Shown: positions 21,211 to 32,337 of the stretch, piece after piece
How positions within the stretch are numbered: position 1 is the stretch's first letter
Layout: the number at the start of each line of letters is the position of its first letter
Assembly (NCBI RefSeq): GCF_004379255.2
Contig: NC_056032.1
Coordinates: 32,151,322 to 32,215,321 of the forward strand
Length of the DNA stretch: 64,000 nucleotides
From: Salvia splendens
Lineage: Eukaryota; Streptophyta; Magnoliopsida; Lamiales; Lamiaceae
Reading direction: 5' to 3'
Translations under genes and position numbers: made by a program
Notes under the pieces: generated by a model
Told to the model about the DNA's origin: nothing
The model's input: the letters and a program-made list of their open reading frames with translations, nothing else
Database searches by the model: none

Positions 21211-22480
21211 ATGGAAGGAGGAAAGCAAACCAGCTCTTCACTTGCCTCTGATCTCTTTGGGGCCAAGGATTCTTCTTCTTCTTCTTCTTCTGGGATTTTT
21301 GGTACCATGTTTCCGCCGCCTCCAAAGGTGATCAAATTTGTCTCACACTTCTCTCTTCAATTCGGACCAATTTTAGATTTTTTATGGTTTGTTTTTATTA
21401 GATTGTTATGTGTTTTTGCATTGCATGCCACTTTGTGTTTGTAATGAATTTCCTATCTGTTTCAAATTGGGAACTAACTATTGAGTTTGTGTTCACACCC
21501 CTTTTGGTTCAAACATACAAGGAAAAGGTGGATGTTGGAGATTTCTTGATTTTGAAGAGGAAAAATACTTGTCATGATTTTACTTAGTTTTCAGACATTG
21601 ATTTGCATCATGATTATGATTTATGATCATATGTGTAGGTTGTGGGGCAAGAGTATTCTGGAACAGAGAAGAAGATTATATCTGGAAATCCAAATTGGAC
21701 TGCAAAGAATGGTGTTGCAGGTATATATATATATATATTCCTAATGAATCACTTTAGGTGATGATTTAATCACAATTTATGCCACTGCTTTGTTTGTGAA
21801 AGCTTTACACATGCAGCTGGCTGGTATTGAAAAGATTTTAGTTTAATGTGACTTGACTTATGTGAATTTAAATCCAGATAGAAATGCTGTAGGAGGGCAA
21901 AACCAGAGGAAGGACGACGTCTCTTATTATACGGATGAGAAGGTGCAGCCCTTTCACTACAGCTCCTCGATATACTACGGTGGTCAAGATGTTTATTCTC
22001 GCCCCGAGTCTGCTCAGAATCCCGGGACTAGTGTGAGTAACCATGCTCACTACCTGAATTAGTATTTTGTTGTTGATGTCTCTTCTATTTTGAGAGTGGC
22101 TAACTAGATCAAACTATTGTTGCTGTGAGAAATGATTCAAAGCTTAAAATGATCTCCCAAATTTTCGACAGCTGAAATTGTGTTGCAGTTTACTTCCATG
22201 GGCCTTTCTCTTTATTGTGGCATTGCAATCCCATAATCTAATGCATTGAACATTGTTTGACGTCAGTTCAACAAAGATAACGGAGGAGAAGACGACTTGG
22301 GCAGTGCTTCACGAGGGAATTGGTGGCAGGGTGCGTCGTTTATTTTGCGTGATGTGATAAAAAAAATTATGCAATCTAGTATTTAAGAATAAGATAGAAT
22401 CCATTGATGGAATGTTCTAAATTTATGTTATGAATGCATCATATTGACTATTTTTTTGGGCAGGGTCTCTTTACTATTAA
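21211..22480 (+). CDS. Small serine-rich protein, resembles SIS (salt-induced serine-rich)
   Basis: Five exons: 21211-21327, 21639-21720, 21878-22032, 22267-22330 and 22464-22480. Introns are GT-AG and the total is 435 nt for 144 aa. The N-terminus has SDLFGAKD, then seven Ser from a TCT run, then GIFGTMFPPPPK. The middle contains VQPFHYSSSIYYGGQDVYS, and the protein ends ASRGNWWQGSLYY. I recognise this pattern from the Arabidopsis SIS family (At5g02020, from memory), linked to salt tolerance but with no known enzymatic domain. There is no signal peptide or membrane segment; it looks intrinsically disordered. The last exon supplies only the final five residues. The start is the first ATG after a pyrimidine-rich leader. 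Exon limits are inferred from frame continuity. Confidence 0.8.
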
Positions 22481-23238
22481 GACCTAAATAGATGTACTTA
22501 TTAAGGTAAATAATCATACTATAACTCATTCTTGATAGATGATTGCAACCTCTGTATGACAATAACTTTATTTTTGGTCTTCTCTGCAGGCATAAATATA
22601 TTAAGCAGTGCTCCATATAATGAAGAAACCAGATGTTTAGTGACAGTTATTAAATCAAAACGGCAGCCTCTCTTAGCCACAGTCAATATTTTGTAACTGT
22701 AGCTGAGTAAACTTCATTTGTTCCCTCTTCTTGATCGGGGAACTATATATACATAAATCTCATATTGTAGTAGTGGAGTACTATAATTTATCCTTTTTGT
22801 GATGTGCAAGATAATGAAAGAGGAAGTTCAATTATTTGTTATATTAGTAACACAAAGTAGCAATTACACAAGTAATTATAAACTCCCAGTCATACATAAT
22901 GATCCGATTATGCAATTATCGACTCCATTTCAAGGCAAGCTGTAAGCTGCAAAACCAAACACATACAAATAATATTAAACAAATTAACCATATATATAGT
23001 TTCAAACTCTCAATGGTTCACATTAAAATGCTAATTAATTTTCAAATCAGAATCTCAATTTTGTATATTAAAATTATCAATACAAAAATATAATTATATC
23101 AACATAAGACTATTGATATAAGTGTTTCTGTTGATATTTAAATTTACATGTTGTATTGATAACGTTATGTCTTTGTATTGGGAATTAGTAATCATTTAAT
23201 CACATCCATAATCTTAAATCTGTAATCATGACTACTTA
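22481..23238. other. Intergenic space between convergent SIS-like and LTP genes
   Basis: It contains the probable 3' untranslated region of the SIS-like gene (to about 22800) and, on the other strand, what would have been the original 3' region of the LTP gene before the Harbinger insertion. No coding sequence is recognised. The stretch 22900-23210 is very AT-rich. Confidence 0.5.
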
Positions 23239-24942
23239 GAGCATCCACATCCGTGTTCTTTGGCAAGAGCACGGATGTGGGCCCGGACCCACTTTTATTA
23301 CTTTTTTACTATTTGCTCTTCCCCAATAGCACAACACCCACATCCATGCTCTTCCGCAAAGATATGCTCAAGGGTCTCACCATTCCATTATTTAATTTAA
23401 GTACTTCAATTACTAAAAATACATTAAAATATAAAAATTACATAATTAAATCCTAAAAAATAAAAATTACCAACTTAAAATCCTAAAAATTAAAAATTAC
23501 ATAATTAAAATCCTAAAAAATAAAAATACTTAATTAAAATCCTAAAAAATAAAAAATACATAATTAAAGGCTAAAAAATACCCCCGTGAAAGACTATTCC
23601 TCCGACCCTATCCCAATGTTCTTCGGAGATCCCGTATCATTGTCAAATGTGAATCAAGTTGCTCGGGGGTCATATTTGACCTATCGGCCAAATTGAGTTG
23701 GGCCAAAAGGTTCCACAACGAGTTGGTGAGGGGTTGAGGTGGCACAAAGGGAGCGGGAGCGGGGACGGATGGAGTCGTGGCGAGACGGCGGTTGGCCGTC
23801 GCCTTCTTCCTTCCTTGCGGCCGGCGTTGGGAACTGCTCGGGCCAGCGTCGGGGTTACCCACTTAGCTCCGGCGAGCTGGCTAGCCACCTCACCTTCGCC
23901 GGCGTCGGATAGGGATACCGACCTCGACCGTTTGCTGGAGGAGCTGGAGGAGGATGATACGCCTCCTCCCCTATACTTCGGATGCACACGCACCTCCTGC
24001 TAAACTTTGAGGTGCTTGAACGGTTTGTAATTTAGGGATTGGTAGGTCGCCAAGGCGGCACTGATGACATTGCACACCATACCCCTGGAACTTTTAGATT
24101 TCTTCGTTGGCTCTGAATACGGCATTGCGCACCATACTCTCATTGCGCTCGATGGTTCCAGCCGAACGGTTTTCATTGTACCCGCGAGAGACGCGCCACC
24201 AAAATCTATCCCCGCTTTGGTTCGTGCCAACCTCCGAATCTTCGGAGATAATCAAATATGATTTGAATAATTGATCCATCTCCGTCGGAGTGTACTGGGT
24301 GCGGACACCACGAGGAGTTGGAGTAGGAAGAGGAGGAGTTTGAGAGCCGCCGCTCCCTCCCGATCTGGGTTCGGGTGCCCACCCGTATCGCATATCGGGG
24401 GCATCTTGGTCGTCCACCGGGTAAGGCCGGTAGCCACCCGGAACTTAAGAACCTTGGATTTGAGGAGAGGCCGAAAATTGCGTTTCCGGACTAGGGAATG
24501 GTTGTGAGCCGAACCATTCGTGGTTCCAACCGCGGAAGTCGGAGGGGTGATCGCCGGAGCCGGATATTTTTTTTGTAATAGTGAAAGATTGAGAATTGAT
24601 CAGAGAAGATGAGAGAATTTAAATGAAAATTGTGTAGTGTGGTGGGAAATTTTTTGTGTGGAAGTGGGGGTATTTATAGATAAAAATGTGAATTTTGGGA
24701 AAAAAATTGAAAAATAAATTAAAAGTGGGTAGAAAACAGATATAATTTATTGGGAAGTGGGAAAATATTTTTTTTATTTAATTTGGATTTTTTTAATTAA
24801 ATCTGATTTAAAAAAAACGAAAATGCCAACGGCTTTGCCATTGGCCAATCCGGTGACGCTAGGTCAGCTGCTCAGCGGCACGAACGTGCTCGATGCATCG
24901 AGCAGCGCCGTGCCAGCGGCAAGAGCACCGCTGCGGATGCTC
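23239..24942 (-). mobile_element. Non-autonomous PIF/Harbinger element carrying an ORF1 relic
   Basis: It is 1704 bp with terminal inverted repeats GAGCATCC (left) and GGATGCTC (right) and a TTA target duplication (23236-23238, 24943-24945), the standard for PIF/Harbinger. Longer imperfect end similarity includes ACATCCGTG and AGAGCACGG versus CAGCGGCAAGAGCACCG. Near the left end is a short tandem array of AATTAAAATCCTAAAAA units (23430-23570), also found in the element at 63075. It carries a broken Myb-like ORF1 but no DDE transposase. Confidence 0.9.
23608..24570 (-). pseudogene. Degraded PIF/Harbinger ORF1 (Myb/SANT-like DNA-binding protein)
   Basis: Read on the minus strand, the relic begins near 24560 with SDFRGWNHEWFGSQPFP, hits an in-frame TAA in ...QIQGS*VPGGY, and continues at 24417-24094 with the Myb-like block (YTPTEMDQLFKSYLIISEDS, DRFWWRVSRGYNENR, GTIERNESM). 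The rest is scattered over shifted frames: NVISAALATYQSLNYKPFKH (near 24030-24090), a Ser-run with KRSRSVSLSDAGE (about 23900), and an MTPEQLDSHL tail near 23630. The expected region between the Myb block and the Ser-rich tail is shortened. In autonomous elements this protein helps the transposase bind the ends. Stop, frameshifts and deletion make it non-functional. Confidence 0.8.
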
Positions 24943-25280
24943 TTACGTCCACACTTGAAGCCGACGGGGCGGTTAGCAATACGGCAACGTTTTGGGATGG
25001 TGATGGCCACGACGGGTTTGACACCGGAGGCCTTGGCCGTGGCCGAGAGTAGGACGGCACAGAGGCATTTTGGATTCCCCCCAATCCTCTTCACTTCGAG
25101 GCAGCAGCTGCTCGACACCACGGCCTTCGGGTCGCGCCCCGGGACTGCGCAGGGCGCCAGCAGCACGGCCACTTTGTCCGGGGACAGTTTGCCGCACGCG
25201 CCACCTGCGCCCTCGGTGCCGAGGCCTGCAGCGGCGAGGAGCAAGGCCACGAGACAAACAACCTTGAAGAGAAGAGACAT
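24864..25280 (-). CDS. DIR1-like non-specific lipid transfer protein with transposon-derived C-terminus
   Basis: This single-exon 138-aa frame starts at 25280. A signal peptide of about 24-28 residues (MSLLFKVVCLVALLLAAAG) indicates secretion. The mature part has the eight-cysteine motif C-X14-C-X14-CC-X11-CLC-X24-C-X10-C, the spacing of DIR1-like LTPs, with the conserved AITIPKRCRIANRPVGFKCG. These small helical proteins bind lipids in the apoplast. After KCGR the frame enters the Harbinger element (TSD 24943-24945), so the last ~25 residues (SIRSGALAAG... to the TGA at 24864) are transposon sequence. Without the insertion the frame would read GRK then TAG, giving about 113 aa. The eight-cysteine fold is intact, so the protein may still work. 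A TATA-like TATAAATTA lies about 65 bp upstream (25342-25350, minus). The nearest Arabidopsis relative is probably At3g53980. Confidence 0.88.
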   Translation of the reverse strand: MSLLFKVVCLVALLLAAAGLGTEGAGGACGKLSPDKVAVLLAPCAVPGRDPKAVVSSSCCLEVKRIGGNPKCLCAVLLSATAKASGVKPVVAITIPKRCRIANRPVGFKCGRKSIRSGALAAGTALLDASSTFVPLSS

Positions 25281-25889
25281 TGCTTTTGTAAAATGGAAAT
25301 GTGGGTGAGTTTTGATGTCGGATGAGATTTCATGGGGTTTTTAATTTATAGAAGAGGAGGGTTGGGTGGTGTGAAATTTGAATAGAGGAAAGTGAGAAGC
25401 AGTAAGTAAGTGAGTAAGCATTGAATGATTATGGTTTGTTTGAATTGCATTGGTGTTGAATTGTGTGTGGGTATTTGGGTGACTCAACTACCCAGCTCAA
25501 AATTGGTTTCTCTCTAGTAACCTAACTACCACATTTTTATTTTACTATAAAAATTGTAACAGAAAAAAAATAAAAACAAACGCCGTTGCTAACCCGGGTG
25601 ACGGGCGGGAATACTTACCACTATACTACAACGACAAGTTGAATGTAACTTGATTAATATTTGATCTATCCATTCTAGTGTTTTAAGGCGTAGCATGATA
25701 TCCTTTGGCTAGCACAACCAGGTTCATGTAATGTGGAAAGAAATCTTGATACAATAAAAACATAAATATACAAAATATCCAACTCCAAAAAACTAGTATT
25801 TCTCCCCATTTACATAAAAAAAAGTGAATATATATAAACTTTGTCAAAGAACCATGACATGAAGGAACTAATTAGGACTCAATCAAACC

Positions 25890-28192
25890 TCAAAAATATT
25901 CAAGAGACGGAGAAGAAGATATCTCTCGTGTGGTGCTCGAAAATGAATCCGATCGCTCCATGCCGCTCATCTCCTTCCCTTTACCATCAATGCTAAGATA
26001 ATCTGTCAAAATCTTCTTCACTCCAAATCCACCAAGTGGGAGCTTTCTTCTCTCGGTGTGAGGCACCGTTCTCTCTCCCTTGGCAGGGGTGCTGATGAGC
26101 GGCGAAGGTGATGAGAAGTTCAGAGGTGCATAGGTTGCCTTGAACCCCACATTCTTGTTAGTGATCACACCAACTTTAGAGATGGAGATGAGCTGATCCG
26201 AATGCTTAGACAAGTCATCCACATATAATAGATCATCTATACGTGCCACGATGTTGAATGCTAGGCTCTCAAGAACTCTTGAGTAGCTCTCTAATATGGA
26301 TTTTCCCACATCCTAGATAACGACAATCAACACTAATTCCATCAGCAACAACAACAACACATGTCTTGATGCATACATTTAAATAACTAACTAACTAACC
26401 TTGTTGTATTGGATTTTGCACATGTCTAGAGTGGTCTGAGGCAGGCCAGGAAACCTCAGTTTCAAGCAGAGGAGGAGGCTCTCTGCCCTCCCTGCAAGCA
26501 ACACTCGTCTGTCAGCATCACTAACAAAATCCTTAGCCATTTCCCATGATGATCTTGAATTGGATCTCTGTGTGCTGCCGTGTAATGGCTTTGAGCTCAT
26601 CTTCCTCCGCCACACGTGAATGGTGGCCTCCAATCTGTTGGCGACCTCTGTGGCGTGGTGCTCGGATGACAAGTCCAGGCAGTCCAGCAAACACTCGGGC
26701 GAGAACTGATCACTGCTGATGTATCTGTGGATCACATCCCCTAAGCTTGCCTTCCCATTCTGTTCAAAGAAAAGGGTCATTTCTATTTATTTTAATCATG
26801 TAGTATATCTTAATTTTCTTACCTTTGGAAGAGATTCTAGATATGAATCAGGTACATCCATTTCAGCCAGTGCAGCATTGTTGATAGCCATTGCAGCTTT
26901 ATGGATCTGGTTTGTGGAGTCGCGCCTGTGCTGCAACATCCTTCTAGAATCTTGGCTGAGGCCACCAGGTGGGACTCGGGGAACGGGGAGCCACCATTTG
27001 TCTTGTTGATTAGGGAGGGGCTTGCGGAAGGATGTCGTTCCATCGCCCTCGGAGGCTAGGATACCTTGCTCAACATACCAAAAATCTGACCCCTCAAAAC
27101 TCTCCAATATTTCCTATCAAAAAGAAGGAAAAAATCAGAATTACTATAACATTAGCAAGAGGTAGTAGTAGTAGTAGTCTATGAGGAAGATTCAAGTATC
27201 TCACGAGTAGCATGTTGTCCAATTTACGCAATGCAGGGAGGTTAACGTACAAATCCACCCGCGGTCTGGAAGTCATGACCTAACACATAATTGGAAAAGT
27301 CATCCGACTTCAATATATCGATTTCAAAAACTAGGATCATTTACTACAAGATGAAGAGATTCAAGAATCATCAGTCACCTCAAGTTTGGTACCATCGGGG
27401 AATGTCTGCCAAGAAGGTACCAATTCCACAATCTGATCACTAACACATAGAATCCACTCCATTTCTCTTCGCCACATGAGTTTCTTCTCCGACTGCAGAG
27501 GCTCTAGTCTCCAAATTTGACCAAAAAGTGTAGCTAAGGAGACAGACACACAATCAGAAACAGAATTTTCATAGACAGTTAGATTCAAACAAACATTCAT
27601 ACCACAGAGATTGGTAATAGCATTTGATATAGCCAGAGCAGTGCAAACCCCATTGCCACAACCAGACATGTCTTCACCAAGCAGCAGTTTTGCAAATCTT
27701 TCTTTCATCATCTCACTCTCTACACACACACACACACACACAATTCAATATATGTTGAAGAAGAAGATGACAATAAAATGTGATACTAAAAAGAACATAA
27801 CCTGAAACACAGGATCCTTGTTTAACTAATTTCCTCTTATCCAAATTCGGCTCCTTCAGAGATGGCGAAGATGATTGTTCAGTGCTACTATTTTCATCAC
27901 ACACAGAGGCCAAAAATTCAGAGCTAGAACCGCTTTCTTCTTCATTCAAATCCTTCAACTCTCCGACTTTACTACACTTATTCTCATCTTCTTCATTCAT
28001 CAACACCTCCATTTTCTCCTCGATGTAATCACAATACACAGAGTTGTTCACTACCATTCCATCAAAATGATACCTTTTGCTCGAATTTGTAGCTTTGTTT
28101 TTCAAGAATTTGACAGATTTCGACACCCAATGCGACAATGTAGAAGAGGGCTGCTTCAATATCTCATCTTGGTAGGAGAGAGCTCTATCCAT
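25890..28192 (-). CDS. RopGEF, PRONE-domain guanine nucleotide exchange factor (RopGEF5/6/7-like)
   Basis: Seven exons on the minus strand: 28192-27802, 27719-27603, 27533-27379, 27279-27205, 27113-26823, 26759-26400 and 26312-25890. All are GT-AG and sum to 1812 nt, 603 aa. The N-terminal ~130 residues are variable, with an acidic/Ser-rich stretch. The plant-specific PRONE catalytic domain runs from [18 protein letters not shown] through [56 protein letters not shown] and [20 protein letters not shown] to [20 protein letters not shown] (about residues 131-500). The C-terminal tail (about 500-603) is Ser/Thr-rich, typical of the autoinhibitory, kinase-regulated tail. RopGEFs activate ROP GTPases at the plasma membrane downstream of receptor-like kinases. 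Intron 1 ends in a (TG)n run just before its acceptor. The start is the first ATG of the conserved [12 protein letters not shown] block. Subfamily choice is from memory. Confidence 0.92.
27721..27742. repeat. (CA)n microsatellite at the 3' end of RopGEF intron 1
   Basis: About ten CA units directly abut the acceptor of RopGEF exon 2; on the gene strand this reads (TG)n then TAG. A TG tract in place of a polypyrimidine tract is unusual but tolerated. Length variation could influence splicing and makes a likely polymorphic marker. Confidence 0.85.
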
Positions 28193-29760
28193 AAGGTGGC
28201 AGATTCGGTTTCCGCCATTTTTGGAAGTGGTAAAAGCTTATAAAACAATAAAAAGGTGAAGGAGTGGGAATAAGAATGATGTCTATAGAGATGATAGGAG
28301 AGGTTTTTATGGAGAATGATTAGCAAAAGCGTTCACGAGAAGAGGAGGCAGCGAGGCTCCTGAATCTAAATGCTGCTCCTTTTTTTTTGCTTAAACAATG
28401 CGTTTTACCCTTTCATTGTTTCGCTTTGCTTCAACAAGGGCTCTCATAAAATCATTGCAAAATATAAAGGTAAATTATCATTGATGTAAAACATTTGACT
28501 TAACATGATATTTTATGGAGTATTTTTTAATTTTATTTTATTTTTGGGGGTTGCATCACATGGCACAAGACAAATGTGAGGATTACTTGGTGACAAAAAT
28601 CATGTTTGCTGACAGTTTCAGTTCATCATGGACTAGTGAAGACAACCGATTTTTTCACTTGCAACAAAATCAAAACGCAATTTTGACATTAATTTTGTTT
28701 GGTAGATTCAGTAGAATCTCGGCGTATCATATTGATCGAGTTAGGAATAAAGTATATGTACGTTATTTGGAAATATCAAGAAAACAAATTACTAGCATTT
28801 TGAATTTTTAGATTAGTAATATTAAATTAATTGATAATTTTAGATGTACTACTTAATTTATGCATGATGATTTTTTAACGGTAATATTACCTTCAATCAA
28901 TTTATTGATTTGAATAATAATAATTAAAAAATAATAAGATACAAAAAGGGGTTGTAAAATTGTAAATAGTATGTCAAAATTAATTCATAATTTGATAGAC
29001 GTACTAGTTAATTTATAGTACATGATAAATTTTTTTAAGAGTAAAATTACCTTCAATCAATTAGGGGTTGTAATTAGTGTATTAAAATTAGGGTTTTACT
29101 TTCTTCTTAAATCAAAATACTTGAATAATAAAAATTACCCAAGAATAGATACAAAATGAAAATCTGCTGGAAAATAGAACGTCGCCAGAAATTTAAATTT
29201 GTGGACATGGCCTAAGAAATTATACTAGTACTACTAATAATGAAAGCATGCTTAAAGGTGAAATTTTTGCAGGTATAATGCAATTAGGACATAGAGTAGT
29301 ACAATCAATTATTTTTGGTAGAGTTAAGACTTCATAATCTGAAGTTATTAGCATTATTCATCCAACTCCCTATTATGTTTTGTATCTTTCGTTGTAAGGT
29401 AAAAGGTTAGTGCTAAATGTTGTAGTGGTGGTTGTTCTAACAGAAAATACATAAGTGGAAATAAAATAACTTAAACCAACCACCTTCTAACAACCAACAC
29501 ATTTTTGGGTATCACCATTTCGGTTGCTTAGTTTGCACTATTCACTCTGTACTACTTTTGTGCTATGAAACTGATTAGTAGTTATTGAGAACTATAAGCA
29601 AATTGTAGCTGTTCATTTCATAAGTATTAGTTTGTTAAGAATGTTATTGAGTCATATAAAAGGTTTGAGATTCGGACACAGTGATATGTCATTTTAGTTT
29701 GGAGTTTTGAAGCCAATTAGTTAATTAATGTTGATTTAAAAGAGTTAAGACCCTATTAAA
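28193..29760. other. RopGEF upstream region and gene-free AT-rich DNA
   Basis: 28193-28450 probably includes the RopGEF 5' leader and promoter; no clear TATA box is identified. Beyond that I see no gene. The 98-aa open frame at 28515-28811 has no recognisable motif and is AT-rich, so I do not annotate it. Short similar segments at 28830-28930 and 29000-29080 suggest an old duplication (GATGATTTTTTAACGGTAA... versus GATAAATTTTTTTAAGAGTAA...). Confidence 0.5.
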
Positions 29761-29762
29761 AA

Positions 29763-30115
29763 AGGGATATTGGATCTTAATATCACGAAGTTTTTTAAAA
29801 TTTGTTTTTTTACGGTCTTTATATTTGACATATAATATCACGAACTTAAATAGTTATTAAATTTTTCCCACTGGCGACAAAATTCAACTATACACTAATA
29901 TTAGATGGATAACCAATCCGGCTTTTAGGGACTTTAATCACATCATTACTATCAAACCATATCATATGTGATGTAATGACAAATGAAATGTAGCCGGATT
30001 TTGTCGTTGGTGGAAAAAATTGAACAACTATTTAAGTTCGTGATATTATATGTAAAGTTTGTAGGGAAAAATAAATTTTTAGAAAGTTTTGTGACATTAG
30101 GTGTCAGTATCTCAT
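29763..30115. mobile_element. Fold-back MITE with ~125-bp imperfect inverted repeats
   Basis: The left arm (GGATATTGGATCTTAATATC ... CATATAATATCACGAACTTA) and the right arm (TAAGTTCGTGATATTATATG ... GACATTAGGTGTCAGTATC) are inverted copies over about 125 bp with scattered mismatches, separated by about 110 bp. Long terminal inverted repeats suggest a Mutator-like or fold-back origin. I could not find a convincing target duplication, so the class is uncertain. Confidence 0.6.
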
Positions 30116-30604
30116 AAAAATTGATAGAATTTTGTATAACATTTGTCGATCACGCAAAATAAGATTCAAACGGTCCTTTGCCACCACTACTGATTACTGT
30201 CAGCAAAAAAATAGCACTCTTTTCTTTGTAAATCAAGTGCGGTCGGTATTCACATAATTGATGAACCATTGCGTTAAAATCTGGAGTTCTGCATCAGAAT
30301 TCATGGCCGTGGTGCTTTAAATTAGTCATCACTCTGTTGAACCAAAGTTAGGAAAGGGGGTTTAATTTATTTATTTAAGAAATGTAGTTGTGTTCAAGTT
30401 GCTTTGTTTTACTTATAATATCCTATTCCGGTTAAAATTTATGGTCTTGCATTACATCATTTGAAAAATTAAAGTTTATAAATGTGTATTCCTTTGAAGA
30501 TTGATGAACAACAGTTTTTGTGCTAGCTATCACTTATAAGTACATGTTCCCCTTTCTGATGTAGTGGTAAAGAATAGATTCATCAACATTTATGTTACAG
30601 TTAT

Positions 30605-30847
30605 CATATTTGTGATGGACTTAAAATGATGTTGGGCGACAGCAAGCCTTTGCAGTGTGCTGTGTTTCTGCAATTTCTGGTGTATTTGCTAGTGTAGCCA
30701 ATAATGTGATGTGGAATTTGTTATTTCTTTGACAAGGTGGCTGACTGGATTTTAAAAGAGCCCAAAATCTCTGCAGTATATTCTTCACACTTAAAACGAG
30801 CATTTTGCACTGCCGAGATAATAGCAAAAGGCTGTGGGGTAATTGAG
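30605..30847 (+). pseudogene. Phosphoglycerate-mutase-like gene relic (two exon fragments)
   Basis: The clear exon is 30737-30847 (37 codons, VADWILKEPKISAVYSSHLK then RAFCTAEIIAKGCGVIE), bounded by AG and GT. Upstream, 30634-30654 encodes GRQQAFA and ends at a GT, with an 82-bp GT-AG intron between. Joined in phase they match the GRQQA...ISAVYSSDLKRA core of plant phosphoglycerate-mutase-like phosphatases (from memory). Further upstream the frame is disrupted (TTGTGATGGACTTAAAATG, with extra bases and stops). The N-terminal RHGET region and downstream exons are not found. The preserved intron implies a DNA-level copy, not a retrocopy. Confidence 0.6.
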
Positions 30848-32330
30848 GTATGAGTGGATGATCATATTGTAACTTTGGTTTCATGATTCTTATCTTTTTG
30901 CAGTCAAGTGTTGATGTAAAGTACTTTTCATGAATCTACTTTTAGCAGCCTCACTTATGCGTTGCGGTAATAACTTTGTATTTATGAGAATATGAGCTGG
31001 CTTTTGCACTACAAGGAAATTTAGAAACTTGCAGCACAACTAGGAGAATGGTTGGTGAAACCAGGATCTATATTTATTTAGTTAAGAAAAGAAGGGAATC
31101 TAGAAAAATAAAATGAGATTCTAGTTATTTTAATTTCTTGTCCAACTTCAGTGTCTTCATTCATTTTTGTATTTAGTTTAACAAACTTTTATTGGTTTGT
31201 ATGGTTTTGTAGTAGAGTACTTTCTGGTGTTGAGTATTAGATTAGAGGTAGGACGTCTGTTAATTAAGTTGAGTCATGTCCTAATTAAGTTGAGCCATTT
31301 TTTTATTTTTTTTAAAAAAACATAACCTAATTAAGTTGAGTCATTTCTTTGTTTTTTTAGACATAATGTCTAAGACATAATGAGGTTAAAGTAGTCATTT
31401 TAGATTGTTTTATATTTTTATTTAAATAAATGTTTTGTACATATACCATACTAACTTTGTGCATATAAAAATATTTTTTTTTATATTTAAGAATTACTTG
31501 CTTAAGAAAGTTGTGTGCATTTATATGGATGACATGATTTAAGCAAATATATACCCTAATCATCTCACCATAATCTCTAATCTCTCTACCTAATCATCGG
31601 CTGCATCATATATTGGGTTTAATTTTATACTCCACTATTTTGTTTAAGAAGTAGTCCACAATCTCACCATTTTTTTCTAGTTCCAAAATTCCACTTGATA
31701 TAATACTACCAACACGAGTCACGATGACTTGGACAATACATGCCATATGTCATCACCATTCACACACAACCATAAAAAATGTAGAGAAAACAAAAACCAC
31801 CCCCCAAACCACTATCAAGACAAATGATAAACCACAAAAAATCTTAAGAATTGTATGCTAATCCATCCTTCAAAAAATAAGCAATCCCAAAATAGAAAGT
31901 CAATTTCATGCATTAAGCTCATAAACAGAATCATAGTTCAGGAAAATACGGCCGAAATCAAGGAGCTAAAATTTTGAATTATTCATTCTAACTTCAATCA
32001 CGAATTTTAAAAAAACATTTAATCTAATATAAAGAATTTAAACTTTATTTTAAATAATACATTATACAATTAAATTTTTTAAATTCTAAACTTATAGGTA
32101 CTTAATAGATTTGATACTCAATCTTAATTTTATTATTACAAAACATTATTGAATCTAGAATTTATATTTATAAAATTAATAAATCAATTTAATTGCTTGA
32201 GTTCTTATAGCATCAAATAAAGATTCGAAATTTATACATGCTTTATTTTATTAATGGACAAAATGTTAGGGAACAACAATTTAAATTTGTATACTAGAAT
32301 TAAATTGTTACATGGTGTCAAAATAATGTG
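30848..32330. other. Gene-free AT-rich DNA
   Basis: No gene is recognised. At 31262-31345 the phrase TAATTAAGTTGAG(T/C)CAT occurs three times at 20-60 bp spacing around a T/A-rich spacer. The minus-strand open frame at 31357-31563 is AT-rich with no motif. Confidence 0.5.
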
Positions 32331-32337
32331 TTTTAGA

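Noticed and set aside
23698..24003. 101-aa plus-strand frame inside the Harbinger element
   Set aside because: Antisense of the ORF1 relic; its regularity comes from the GC-rich coding relic.
24757..25308. 183-aa plus-strand frame over the LTP gene
   Set aside because: Antisense to the LTP, whose signal peptide and eight-cysteine motif are decisive; its start lies in the transposon.
28515..28811. 98-aa open frame upstream of the RopGEF gene
   Set aside because: Low-complexity, no motif, AT-rich; likely chance.
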